This document shows positions 8,917-17,734 of a stretch of 64,000 bases of DNA, piece by piece; positions within the stretch are counted from its first letter, which is position 1, and each line of letters starts with the position of its first letter. Source of the stretch: CAVVFX01 sp963777595 (GTDB lineage: Bacteria > Acidobacteriota > Terriglobia > Bryobacterales > Bryobacteraceae); contig CAVZRE010000018.1 of NCBI GenBank assembly GCA_963777595.1, forward strand, positions 1 through 64,000. Direction: 5' to 3'. Below the pieces are notes generated by a model, which was given only the letters and a program-made list of their open reading frames with translations, searched no databases and was not told the DNA's origin. Both the position numbers and the translations under genes were made by a program.

Positions 8917-8940
8917 CTACCGATATTTACGCTTAACGCC
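8911..8940. repeat. 30-bp repeat, right copy (island boundary candidate)
   Basis: The reverse complement of this stretch matches bases 1-30 at 25 of 30 positions. Immediately after it AACGCCG-ggctt-CGGCGTT (about 8935-8953) can form a 7-bp hairpin that the left copy cannot be checked for, because the window starts there. After flipping 2410-11731 this copy is in direct orientation to the left one, about 5.2 kb away. Confidence 0.5.
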
Positions 8941-9216
8941 GGGCTTCGGCGTTGTGGGTCACTTTCCCATATCGCCGTTTCCGGCCAACGTGCGAGACGT
9001 CGACATCCCGAGCACGAGGAACCAGTGACGCCCAGGCACTACAGTCAAGGCTGACGCGAACGCAGCGGAGGATGAAGTTTGCCAAGACGGTGGTGTCAAC
9101 CGAAAGACCCTCGTCGCGAAACCTGTTCGGGAAGGCAGATATTTCCGGCTTCAGGCTCTCTGGCATTTGGGTTAACACCGAGTGTCAAGCGCTATCATGA
9201 AGGTGGAGCCAAAAAC

Positions 9217-9507
9217 ATGGGGATCGTGGCAAGCGGGTTCGTACATCAGGCGGAAATCGATAATCGCCTCAGCCGGCTTCAGGACCTCTTCCACCAAGAC
9301 ATCGAGAGGATAGACTACCGGTTCGGGGTGGACTGGACTAACGACCCCTCCCTTTTTCTTACCGTCCATATGACCTCTGTGGCGAACGATAATGAGCGAT
9401 TCAGACGGTTTCTGAACTTTTTCCCCACCGCGCTTCTCAAGGAACTGCCGAGCGATCAACTGGGCGTCAGACTCTACCCCGTTTTCATGAGGAACTCGGG
9501 AGCGTGA
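9217..9507 (+). CDS. Partner protein of a HEPN toxin-like gene
   Basis: A 96-residue protein with HQDIERIDYRFGVDWTNDPS followed by LFLTVHMTSV and a C-terminal ELGVRLYPVF-like strand (LGVRLYPVFM). Short proteins with an F-G-x-D-W-x-x-D-P-x-x-F core are regularly encoded just before HEPN-domain proteins. Their role there is unproven but resembles a two-component toxin-antitoxin arrangement. Start chosen at ATG 9217 after GGTGGAG. The stop overlaps the HEPN start as GTGA, so the two are translationally coupled. Confidence 0.55.
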   Translation: MGIVASGFVHQAEIDNRLSRLQDLFHQDIERIDYRFGVDWTNDPSLFLTVHMTSVANDNERFRRFLNFFPTALLKELPSDQLGVRLYPVFMRNSGA

Positions 9508-9990
9508 TCGCCAACTACCCCGAGGATCTTCGCCAGCACGCAATTACCCTCCTGCAGCCTTCCTCCACAGAGGCCGATTTGCGCCGATCCATTTCGGCCA
9601 ATTATTACGCGGTATTTCACCTTCTCATCAAGGATGCGTTAGCCCTCTGGGGGAGAGCCGGAGCACCATGAGAGACTTTCCAGAATGTTTGACCACAAAC
9701 GGATGAAGTCAGTTTCTGAAGCAGTGACAGGCACCTTTGATGCGGCACTCAAACGCAAACAACCCGTCGATCCGGCAACTGAACAATTACGCAATGTCGC
9801 CTTCTACTTCGTTTCCTTGCAGCAGGCGCGACACGAGGCCGATTACAATACCACGCAGCACATTCACGTTGCCGACGCGACGACTGCCGATTCAATGGCG
9901 GAAAACGCGTTTACAAACTGGATGCTGGTCAGGCAGGAGCTGATCGCCAGGGACTATCTCTATTCTTTCCTCTTCAAGGATCGATCTTAA
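9504..9990 (+). pseudogene. HEPN-domain protein, frame-broken
   Basis: It starts with GTG inside the previous stop. The first part (to a TGA at 9669-9671) has LRRSISANYYAVFHLLIKDA, the first HEPN helix. A one-base shift in about 9650-9670 leads to the second part: ERLSRMFDHKRMKSV, then FYFVSLQQARHEADYN, with the R-x-x-A-D-Y element common in HEPN proteins, ending FLFKDRS at 9990. HEPN proteins are often RNases in toxin-antitoxin and abortive-infection systems. With the break, the product is probably inactive unless the indel is a sequence error. Confidence 0.6.
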
Positions 9991-10042
9991 CATGCAGCAT
10001 TCCATCAGGCCCTGATAGCACCAATAAACAGTGAGGATTACC

Positions 10043-10729
10043 ATGCAGGATGAACCGTCACGACACTCGCCGCGTCCCGCATTTCCGACTAGCGGAGACA
10101 CAGCCGTGTCGTTAGATCCTACTCGACCTTTCGCGCTGCGAGAGTACGAGTGGGCGTTTGCCGGATTTGTGAAAACGGCGGTCGATACGTTGATGGTTGC
10201 GAAAAGCACGCTGTTGAGCAAACTGAAGCCCATACCAGCTTCGGAAATTCACATTTCCCGCAACACCACCGAAGGTGGTGAGATCGTTGAGAACAATCCG
10301 GTCACGACGCTTCTGCCAATCGTTATTGATTTCAAGGACGTGGTCGCCGGCAACCTTGCGCCGGTTACCGAGTCGATTAACAGCGCAGCCGAAGAAGGCG
10401 TCGCGACAGTAGAGCCTCAACTCTTGGACTATATAAGTCGGGTTACCGAAGCCTTTGGGACCCGGGTGGACATGAACGGGGCGCCTTTCGATCACATCGC
10501 CGTCAGGAAACTCGTGGAGCACTCAGATTTCGACTTCAACGACGATGGTTCGCCAGACCTGGAGTCGTGGGCTTTCCGAACATACAATCCAACTCGGCTC
10601 ATTACCCTTGACGAAATGATGCAATTGCTGCCGCCGCGCACTCCAGATGAGACTCGCCAGTGGAACGAAATGATCGATCGCAAGAGAATCGAATTCAATG
10701 CTAAACGACGTCGTCGAACACTATCTTGA
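10043..10729 (+). CDS. Unknown 228-residue protein upstream of and overlapping the nuclease gene
   Basis: Start at ATG 10043, chosen over GTG 10031 because GAGG lies a few bases upstream. The N-terminal 30 residues are Pro/Ser-rich and probably disordered. A helical region (EYEWAFAGFVKTAVDTLMVA) and mixed segments follow, then a highly basic end (RKRIEFNAKRRRRTLS). There is no membrane segment, and I recognise no family or catalytic motif. The last 32 bases overlap the start of the PD-(D/E)XK-like gene, so the two are very likely made together. A role as specificity or immunity partner of the nuclease is inferred only from this arrangement. Confidence 0.6.
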   Translation: MQDEPSRHSPRPAFPTSGDTAVSLDPTRPFALREYEWAFAGFVKTAVDTLMVAKSTLLSKLKPIPASEIHISRNTTEGGEIVENNPVTTLLPIVIDFKDVVAGNLAPVTESINSAAEEGVATVEPQLLDYISRVTEAFGTRVDMNGAPFDHIAVRKLVEHSDFDFNDDGSPDLESWAFRTYNPTRLITLDEMMQLLPPRTPDETRQWNEMIDRKRIEFNAKRRRRTLS

Positions 10730-11333
10730 TTCCTTGCAAGAACGAGAGTTCGACGCGCCGTTCATCGCACTGTTGCGTGCTCTCGGCTACTCCGATATCC
10801 ACTTCCTGCACGGGGCTTTTGAATTCGGCAAAGATTTCATCGCGAAAGCACGCGTCGAGGGGTCGGAAACCCAGTTCGCGTTCCAGACAAAAGCTGGGGA
10901 CATTAACCGTACAACGTGGGACGCAGCCCGCGGGCAAATCGATATGCTCAGGACCGACGCCATCGCGCACCCGTCCTTCGACACCACGCTTCCGCGCAAG
11001 GCTGTTTTCGTCACGACCGGCCGTCTGGTGGGAGCGGCCCCGGCTGCTGCCCAGAATTACCGCGATCATCTAGCCCGCATGGGAGAGATCACCTTTACGA
11101 CCTGGGACAAGCAGGATCTCATTCAAAGCATCACAACCGATCCGCGGATTCTCCTGGCGTCCGATGCGAACGGCGCGTTCCTAACCTGCATTTCTCACGA
11201 TACTATTTGTGTGACAGGGCACGGCGCTGGCGTGGCCGGTTTTTTGGGGCCGGGGATGGTCGCGGAGCCGATACTGCGTAGATGGCTTGCTGCTTTAGGC
11301 GGGCAACAATGCCTTCAAATGGAGTCGCGAGAC
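10698..11333 (+). pseudogene. PD-(D/E)XK-like (Mrr-type) nuclease, N-terminal part, cut by IS1380
   Basis: The first 130 residues fit a restriction-endonuclease-like core: FIALLRALGYSDIHFLHG, then EFGKDFIAK with Asp46, then FAFQTKAGDI with the Q-x-K element at 63-65. A strand KAVFVTTGRLVG and TFTTWDKQDLI complete an Mrr-like fold. After about residue 212 the frame enters the right end of the IS1380 element and stops at a chance codon near 11462. The missing part is proposed to be 156-1252 on the minus strand. The intact enzyme would be a cytoplasmic DNA-cutting defence effector; the substrate is unknown. Confidence 0.65.
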
Positions 11334-11731
11334 ATTTTCGCTCACCTTGCATGCGGTTTTAGGCAACGCTCCGCAACGCCCCTGGCGTTGATTCGCGATT
11401 TAAAGTTCTACTTGAGCCGTCGATGGCTCTTTCAACAGCGCAGATTTGTCCACACTTGCTGATAGAGATTCTGGTAGGGATAACTCGATGCCATGGATAT
11501 CCAGACTTTACGAACTGTTACTCTGATTTGCGATCCAATCTTCAGCAACTTGGTGCGGATCGTTGAAACTTGTGCCTCTGCCAACTCGGTCGCTTTCAGT
11601 CCCAGACGCCGTAGCCCGCTGATCAGTACGTAGGCTATAGTCGACAGATAGACGCGCATTTGATTGGCACGCATCGTTTCGGTGCTGACCCGGTCAGCAA
11701 ACAAACTGAATTGCTCTTTAATGCGGTTCTC
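11334..11731 (-). mobile_element. IS1380-family insertion sequence, 3' portion
   Basis: This minus-strand piece contains the last 99 codons of the transposase and about 100 bases of downstream element DNA ending near ATTTTCGCTCACC. It joins exactly to 1253-2409 if 2410-11731 is inverted. It is the only other IS1380 sequence in the window. Confidence 0.7.
11432..11731 (-). pseudogene. IS1380-family DDE transposase, C-terminal 99 residues
   Basis: Starting at 11731 the frame reads ENRIKEQFSLFADRVSTE, which supplies the catalytic Glu and the rest of the YREK signature. It ends YQQVWTNLRC at a TGA (11432-11434). Together with residues 1-355 encoded at 1345-2409 it gives a 454-residue transposase of normal family length. 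Upstream of 11731 the frame enters phage DNA, so no genuine start exists here. Confidence 0.88.
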
Positions 11732-11732
11732 C

Positions 11733-13709
11733 AAGGACATTAAGGGGACTGCCGACAACGTCCAATTCACGTTCGGCAATGCCGACCGCGCGATGACTGC
11801 GCTCGCGAACGACACGGACCTGAAGTTCGCCAGCATTGACCTCTCGCTGTACCACGTCAATACCGGCATCCTCCTCCAGTTGTGGTCGGGCTTCATCGTA
11901 GGTTTCGTCTCCGACGGGTCGCCGCAATTCACCGTGCGCGCCAGCGACGGGCTCTATCAGATCACGCAGATGTATCCCGCGCGGGCCATCTCGCGGCAAT
12001 GCTGGAAGACCTTCAACGATGGCGTGAACTGCCCGTACGCGGCGCACGGCCACGGCGGCGATCCGGCTTCCTGCGATTACTACTTCGATTCCGCCAACGG
12101 CTGCCAGGCGCACGGCATGACCCCTTACTTCGGCGGCCATCCCGCCGAGCCGCAGGGCGTGGCCATCAAGGACAACTCGACGGGCCTGTGGGGCTTCGGT
12201 CGCAGCATGGTCACGGCGACCTCAATCATTTCCGACACCATTTGGGGCAACGCGCTTCAGGAAATCTGGTGCAATGACGATGGGGACGCGGGCAAGGCGT
12301 TCTGGGTGAACTGCATGATCGCGGCGGGGCGCGACGAGTCAGACTATTACGACGCACTCGGCATTGTCGGAGCAGGTCCCATTGGCGCGTACACCGGCAT
12401 GCTGGTCTATCAGAATGCCGATGGCTACCGCTACATCATCGCGCCGATGCTCGATGGCCAGCCGCCGCAAGGCTTTAAGGTCGATGGCGGGCTCAACGTG
12501 ACTTCGGACAACCCGACCATGGGATTGCGCGAAGTGGCTGGCAACGATCCGCAAGCGAACTCGTTCTCGCTCGGCCAAGGCTCGCCGCAGGTTTGGGGAC
12601 CGGAGACGGCGGCGGGCACGGCGTTTGTCGAGGTCCGGCGCACCGATCAATCTGGAATTCAGCCGACTACCACTGACCAGCACCAGTTGCAGGTGCCGAT
12701 CTCGCAGGGTCTCACCGGCTGGACGTGGGACCAGAATGGGAACCGCACACAGGTCACGGGACTTACGAATCCATTCTGGATCGCAGTCAACAGCCTACTG
12801 CGCGCGCTGGGCCTCTCCGGCGTTACTTCGCCACTGCAACTCGGGCGATTCGTCTTGTCCTCCCTGTTTGTGGGAGATGGTAGCGGTACATCGGAGATTG
12901 CGGACGATCTGATCACGCCGATTCTCGGTTTAGGGATCGAGAAACAGTTCCGCTTTCAGGGAGTGCTGGCGCAACAGAAGCCGTTCCGCGACTGGCTCAC
13001 GGAAATCCTGGCGTGCGGTCTCGGTTACTACACCTGGGAGTTCGGCAAGTTGAAGCTCGGCTGCCGGATCAACGCATCTTCAACCGACGCCTTCACTATC
13101 GGCAATTTCCTGTTCCAGAGCCTACGGCTGGAACCGACCGAGGCCTCGTTCGAGCATCTCATCATCGACTTCGCCGACCAGGCGTATCAGTATCAGGCCA
13201 ACACCGCCGAGTATCAGGACAAGACCCACGCGGCGTATTACTCCCGTGCCGGAGCACCGCTGACCGCGCGCCAGCACATGGTCGGGTGCGCCACGTTGTC
13301 GCAGGCACTGCGGCTGGCGGCTGTGCGGACGCGCGAGGAGATCGGCGGCGTCAACGCAGCAGAGTGGCGCAACGCCCGGAACGCTTCCTGGAAGACGACG
13401 ATCCTGGCTCTCGGCACCGAGGTGGGTCAGGTAGTCTCGATCTCGCACCCGGACGTGCCCGGCATGAAGGGGACGTGCTCCGTCACCGGCGGCCAGTGCG
13501 GCAGTCTGGCAGGCGATCCGCTCGACACGTTCATCGTCAACAAAGAGGTGGTGATCAACGGTGTGCAATGCACCGTGACGCAGATCTTCATGTCGGCTGA
13601 CTATAAGACGGTCACCGGCTTCGCGGTCTCGCCCGCGCCAGCCAATGCTGTCAGCGCGACGTTCCGCTTCATCACGGGCGACTTCCGCATCCAGTCACGT
13701 CCACCGTGA
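11733..13709 (+). CDS. Phage tail-tip protein with Cys-rich gpL/DUF2163-like region, 3' part
   Basis: About 658 residues from DIKGTADNVQFTFGNADRAM to FRITG-like FITGDFRIQSRPP. The Cys-rich block CWKTFNDGVNCPY, then CDYY and CQAH (about 80-125), matches the four-Cys arrangement of lambda gpL and DUF2163/BR0599 proteins, where it can hold an iron-sulfur cluster. The long C-terminal part is probably the baseplate or receptor-binding hub. The natural N-terminus is on the minus strand at 2410-3048. Apparent starts upstream of 11733 lie within the transposase antisense and are not real. It is followed by fibre and lysis genes. Confidence 0.7.
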   Translation, partial: KDIKGTADNVQFTFGNADRAMTALANDTDLKFASIDLSLYHVNTGILLQLWSGFIVGFVSDGSPQFTVRASDGLYQITQMYPARAISRQCWKTFNDGVNCPYAAHGHGGDPASCDYYFDSANGCQAHGMTPYFGGHPAEPQGVAIKDNSTGLWGFGRSMVTATSIISDTIWGNALQEIWCNDDGDAGKAFWVNCMIAAGRDESDYYDALGIVGAGPIGAYTGMLVYQNADGYRYIIAPMLDGQPPQGFKVDGGLNVTSDNPTMGLREVAGNDPQANSFSLGQGSPQVWGPETAAGTAFVEVRRTDQSGIQPTTTDQHQLQVPISQGLTGWTWDQNGNRTQVTGLTNPFWIAVNSLLRALGLSGVTSPLQLGRFVLSSLFVGDGSGTSEIADDLITPILGLGIEKQFRFQGVLAQQKPFRDWLTEILACGLGYYTWEFGKLKLGCRINASSTDAFTIGNFLFQSLRLEPTEASFEHLIIDFADQAYQYQANTAEYQDKTHAAYYSRAGAPLTARQHMVGCATLSQALRLAAVRTREEIGGVNAAEWRNARNASWKTTILALGTEVGQVVSISHPDVPGMKGTCSVTGGQCGSLAGDPLDTFIVNKEVVINGVQCTVTQIFMSADYKTVTGFAVSPAPANAVSATFRFITGDFRIQSRPP

Positions 13710-13711
13710 AG

Positions 13712-13800
13712 CCGGAGATCAGCAGGTTTTCGTCCACGAAGTTGCCCGTCGGCATATTCATCGTGACCACGGCCAGCGGGTTGGCGTTATTCAAAGATGT
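13712..13800 (-). other. Short antisense stretch with coding character between two tail genes
   Basis: The plus strand has no plausible frame between the stop at 13709 and about 13800. The minus strand reads NANPLAVVTMNMPTGNFVDE followed by NLLISGFTVDVTG, which looks like natural protein. It may be a roughly 110-bp inverted piece of a tail gene or a remnant of a small gene. No start-stop pair of convincing length exists. Confidence 0.3.
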
Positions 13801-15282
13801 CGTGATCCGAACTGCACAGCCACCACGGGCGGCGCCTACGGCAACGAGATCTTCATCACCTTGAAAACCGGGGTGGCCGAGCCGGTTGCGGTTTCGAGTT
13901 CCGATGGCTCGGCAGCGGACACGCTGTCCCAAGTCAGCGCCGCCACGATATTGCAGTCCATCGCCCAACAGATTAACGCCATCAATTGGGTACAGAACGG
14001 CCCCGCCGTGCTCAGCGCCGCCGTGGTGCTGCCGAACCAGTTGGTGATCACGACCGCGCCGGGTGCCGACGGGAATATGGTGGCGTTCTATCAGACCGAC
14101 AACAACAGCGGCAGCCGGTTGTTCTTCACCGCCGCTAGTTGGAACCTCTCGGGCGGCTCATCCGACAACGTGTCCTGGCACGCTCACATCGATTTCACGG
14201 CCCTCGGCTGGAACAGCGTCGACAAGGTCTGGTGGACCATCGCTCCGGCTTTGCCCAACAACCAGGCATACCAATCGACCGAGTGGAAGATGGTGGTCAC
14301 CAACTGGACGATGACCAGCAATCCGGCCGGCAAGCGCGCGCTCAAGGTTGCGGGCCCAGGTTCGGTCCGCATCGAAGAGGACAGCGCCTGGGTCAGCACT
14401 GCCGGCTTTTGGGAGCCAGCGCCCGGCAACGATCCAGTGAACGGCGCATTCGCCTTCTGGAGCCAGGGGCGGGCGATCCGCGCAGCGGCGGGCGGAGCCA
14501 GCAGCACTATCGAGACGCACTGCCAGCACATTCACGATATCTACCTCGGTACGCGCTTGGACACCAGCTGCGGAATCGTGACCGCGACACTCGACGGAGG
14601 CGCGCCGGTGACGCTCGACTGCTACTATCCCGCGACCACCACCTCGCAAACACGCCGCCTGCTGTTTTCCGGCATCGCGGCGGGACAGCACAAGGTTGTC
14701 ATCACGATCTCTGGCAACAAGAACCCCTCGAGCCAGGGTTGGTACTTCTACTTCGATTTCCTGGAATGCGCGGTCAAAACCGACGTGTCAGATCCGGTCG
14801 CGACCACCACCGCCGTCGGCGTGGCGACCGATTTCGACACGGATGCAACGTACAAACTCTCACCGCAACGGTTAGTCTGGAATTTTCAGAAGCTCGGGCT
14901 TCTGGGCGAGATCGATCACTACTGCGGCGTCTTCTGGTGGAAGCAGCCTGTGGCGTCGAATCCCGTGTATCCATCGTGCACGGTCACGTTCACCAGCACC
15001 TGGAACGATCAGGACGTCGTCTGGCTGCACGTCGGCGGCTCCGCGATCGGCAAGACAGTATTCGGCGGGCAGGACACCAGCAACACCATCGCGAGGCATT
15101 TCGCTAATTTCATCAACGCGATCTTCGATGGCGTCTGGGCCACGGCCTCCGGGAACGTCCTCACGATGACGGCGCACTCCTTCGGCAGCGTATGGCAGTT
15201 CCACGTTTACACGGAACTCCCGGCGTCGAACACCGGTTCCGGCCACGCGGCGGTGACTGGCGATCTGCAACGTGGGGCGTAA
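13799..15282 (+). CDS. Phage tail fibre / tip protein
   Basis: About 494 residues, from DPNCTATTGGAYGNEIFIT to HAAVTGDLQRGA. The N-terminus is uncertain because the upstream frame is not protein-like and no well-placed start with a ribosome-binding site is visible. The composition is rich in Thr, Ser, Gly and aromatic residues, as in secreted or fibre beta-structures. It has GGSSDNVSWHAHIDFTALGW and an FYFDFLECAV element that resembles carbohydrate-binding beta-sandwich folds. It ends three bases before the next gene's GTG, so the two may once have been one protein. Confidence 0.55.
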
Positions 15283-15285
15283 GGA

Positions 15286-16236
15286 GTGAAGTGGGTTATC
15301 GATCCGACACAGACGCCAGTGTTGAACCGGGCGTTCCGCGACTGGAACGCGGATTTCTTCAGCCTGCTCAAGGCGAACGGCATGAGTGTGGTCTGCTCGT
15401 TCTCGCAGGAACTGGTAAATCCACCTGACAATCCGCCAGCAGCGGTCTGGGTCCAGCGCTTCCCGGATGGCCAGCCAGTCGAAACCGCCACGGGCTTCGG
15501 GACGTTGAACAGTTCGCAGATCGCCTTCAGTGCGGCGCCGCAGAACTACTTGGGACAAGCACACGCCGCGATGGCCGGCCTGATGCTGGCGGCCGGACTT
15601 ACCCCGAGGCTCCAGTTCGGCGAGCTCCTCTGGTGGTTCCAGGCGAACGCTGCCGGCATGGCGTTCTACGATGCCGACACGAAAGCCGCCGCGCAGGTGG
15701 TTCTTGGTCACGCACTGGCGACGTTCCACACTCCGAACGACGATCCTTCGATGGACAGCTACGCCGACGCGAACTTCCTCCGGACGCGCCTGTACAACTA
15801 TGTAGCTGCGATCCAAAGCTACGTCCTGTCGCAATGCCCATCGGCCATCTTCGAACTGCTTTGGCCGATGGATGTGAACGACCCGGACAACTGCAAGCTG
15901 CTGCGGTACATCAACCTTCCCTCCCAATCTACGACGCGCGCAGGCTCCGGCTTCGACACATTCCTGATCGAGGGCTACCAGTATCCAGGAATCAACCACA
16001 ACCTCGACCAGACGACTCGCTGCGCGCAATACCCGTGGAAGGAACTCGCCTGGGACCAGGCGCACTGCCGCTATCTGATGGGCCTCTATTACGGCACCTG
16101 GCCGTGGCTGCGGGAATTCGTAAACGTCAGCCGTCTCGGAGTTCCGGTCATCAAGCTCTGGGCCTACGACCACGTATGCCTGTTCGGCTGGCCTGTCCCG
16201 CTGCCGACGACCGACGACCGCTCCTTCATCTACTGA
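15286..16236 (+). CDS. Phage tail-associated TIM-barrel / glycosidase-like protein
   Basis: A 316-residue protein with a GTG start just after the previous stop (TAAGGAGTG, where GGAG serves as ribosome-binding site for the next Met or the GTG). It is rich in Trp and Tyr. NADFFSLLKANGMSVVCSFS, LQFGELLWWF, AIFELLWPMDV and DTFLIEGYQYPG are spaced like the strands of a (beta/alpha)8 glycosidase-like domain, as found at the tips of phages and gene-transfer agents. The Glu residues in GELLWW and FELLWP could be catalytic. It lies between the fibre and endolysin genes. Substrate unknown. Confidence 0.5.
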   Translation: MKWVIDPTQTPVLNRAFRDWNADFFSLLKANGMSVVCSFSQELVNPPDNPPAAVWVQRFPDGQPVETATGFGTLNSSQIAFSAAPQNYLGQAHAAMAGLMLAAGLTPRLQFGELLWWFQANAAGMAFYDADTKAAAQVVLGHALATFHTPNDDPSMDSYADANFLRTRLYNYVAAIQSYVLSQCPSAIFELLWPMDVNDPDNCKLLRYINLPSQSTTRAGSGFDTFLIEGYQYPGINHNLDQTTRCAQYPWKELAWDQAHCRYLMGLYYGTWPWLREFVNVSRLGVPVIKLWAYDHVCLFGWPVPLPTTDDRSFIY

Positions 16237-16243
16237 TCACCTT

Positions 16244-16798
16244 ATGGAAACCCTTGAAACTCGCCTCAACGAGGTGGCGCGGATCGCCGTGCGCCTCGAG
16301 CAACAGACCGGCTGCCCAGCCCAACTGCTGATCGCCCAGTGGGCCATCGAATCGAAGTGGGGCGAGAAGCCCGTCGGCCACGCCAACTACTTTGGCATCA
16401 AACGGGCTGCCCGCCACACGAAGTGGTGTACGGTCACCACGCGTGAGGTCATCAATGAGAACTCCGTCATCGATAATCTGGAATTCGCCGACTACGATTC
16501 GCTCGAAGATTCGTGCCGCGACTACGCTTGGCTGATTACCAACGGCGCGCCTTACCACGTAGCCTGGGAGCAATACCAGAAGACCCGAGACCTGTCCTCG
16601 CTGATCGCGGCAGTCGCCCGCGTGTACGCCACCGACCCGAACTACACCCGCCTCACGGAATCAATCGCGAGCCAGTCGAACGTGCTGAAATCGGTCGCCG
16701 CGGCGAAAACGAACCAACCCGCCAGCCCCAATCTCGGGCGGCAATCCACGGATGTACCGTCGAAGAGTAATTCGATCAGTTCGTCGCACTCCACGTAG
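16244..16798 (+). CDS. Phage endolysin, glucosaminidase (FlgJ-like) family
   Basis: A 184-residue protein whose first 145 residues match a mannosyl-glycoprotein endo-beta-N-acetylglucosaminidase / FlgJ-type muramidase domain. AQLLIAQWAIESKWGEKPVG carries the catalytic Glu (about residue 38), NYFGIK follows, and FADYDSLEDSCRDYAWLI lies near 86-103. The C-terminal 30 residues are a Ser/Asn-rich tail. It has no signal peptide, so a holin would be needed, but none is visible. It lies seven bases after the preceding tail gene and is the last phage gene before the tRNA. Confidence 0.8.
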   Translation: METLETRLNEVARIAVRLEQQTGCPAQLLIAQWAIESKWGEKPVGHANYFGIKRAARHTKWCTVTTREVINENSVIDNLEFADYDSLEDSCRDYAWLITNGAPYHVAWEQYQKTRDLSSLIAAVARVYATDPNYTRLTESIASQSNVLKSVAAAKTNQPASPNLGRQSTDVPSKSNSISSSHST

Positions 16799-17238
<440 letters not shown>

Positions 17239-17610
17239 GCAAATGCAGGCGGGAACTCTTCCATTACACCATCCCATCCTCGTCCTGTCAAACCGAGTCT
17301 TGCCTCATTGCAAGAGCCTGAAGGACATCCGAGCCTTTTCGGAGGGAAGAAGCGAAATTAACCTAAACGGACAAAATGTCAGGACGTAGAGGCTGGATAA
17401 AGGAAACCCGCGGCTTCAACAGGGCCGGTAAAAGATTTTCCTCCTCGGCGACCAAGCTGAGCATGGGAACTTCCGCGGAGATTCAGCTCTTCGGCATTCT
17501 GCATTTCCACTTGCACCCTGCCGCCTACCCCCTTACACAATAATCTTCGTTCCAACGACAATAGGTGAGGTAGGTTAGTTGAACTCTCTCGAGCGGTGCC
17601 ATACGCCCTA

Positions 17611-17633
17611 AACTAAAAAGCGGCCCCGCTTCC
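17611..17633 (-). terminator. Possible intrinsic terminator of the ceramidase-like gene
   Basis: On the minus strand AAGCG-gggc-CGCTT is followed by TTTAGTTT about 105 bases after the gene's stop. The stem is only five pairs, so this is a weak call. The rest of 17239-17734 shows no gene; short frames there lack ribosome-binding sites and protein-like composition. Confidence 0.35.
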
Positions 17634-17734
17634 TCCGCCAGATGCCCGGGTGAGCGCTGATCGGCGGGGCTTGCCTCAATACCGGTACGCCGACGCCAGC
17701 TGCCAGCCGAGGCAAAGTGCTCCGACGCGGGACG

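Noticed and set aside
8931..8960. GCTTAAC and GTT words at the repeat, suggesting an integron attC site
   Set aside because: RYYYAAC fits, but the opposite end does not match GTTRRRY at a proper distance and no integron integrase is present.
11664..11732. Apparent N-terminus of the tail protein at 11664
   Set aside because: These residues are the antisense of the transposase C-terminus, so the start is created by the inversion.
11732..11932. Minus-strand extension that would make the transposase C-terminus a 166-aa protein
   Set aside because: Upstream of 11731 the frame is antisense to phage tail sequence; only the last 99 residues are transposase.
13645..13798. N-terminal 50 residues of the fibre frame
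   Set aside because: The sequence is Arg/His-rich and not protein-like; it overlaps the previous gene and the antisense segment.
14872..16173. 433-codon minus-strand frame
   Set aside because: It is a shadow of the fibre and TIM-barrel tail genes; the composition is Arg/Val-rich and non-native.
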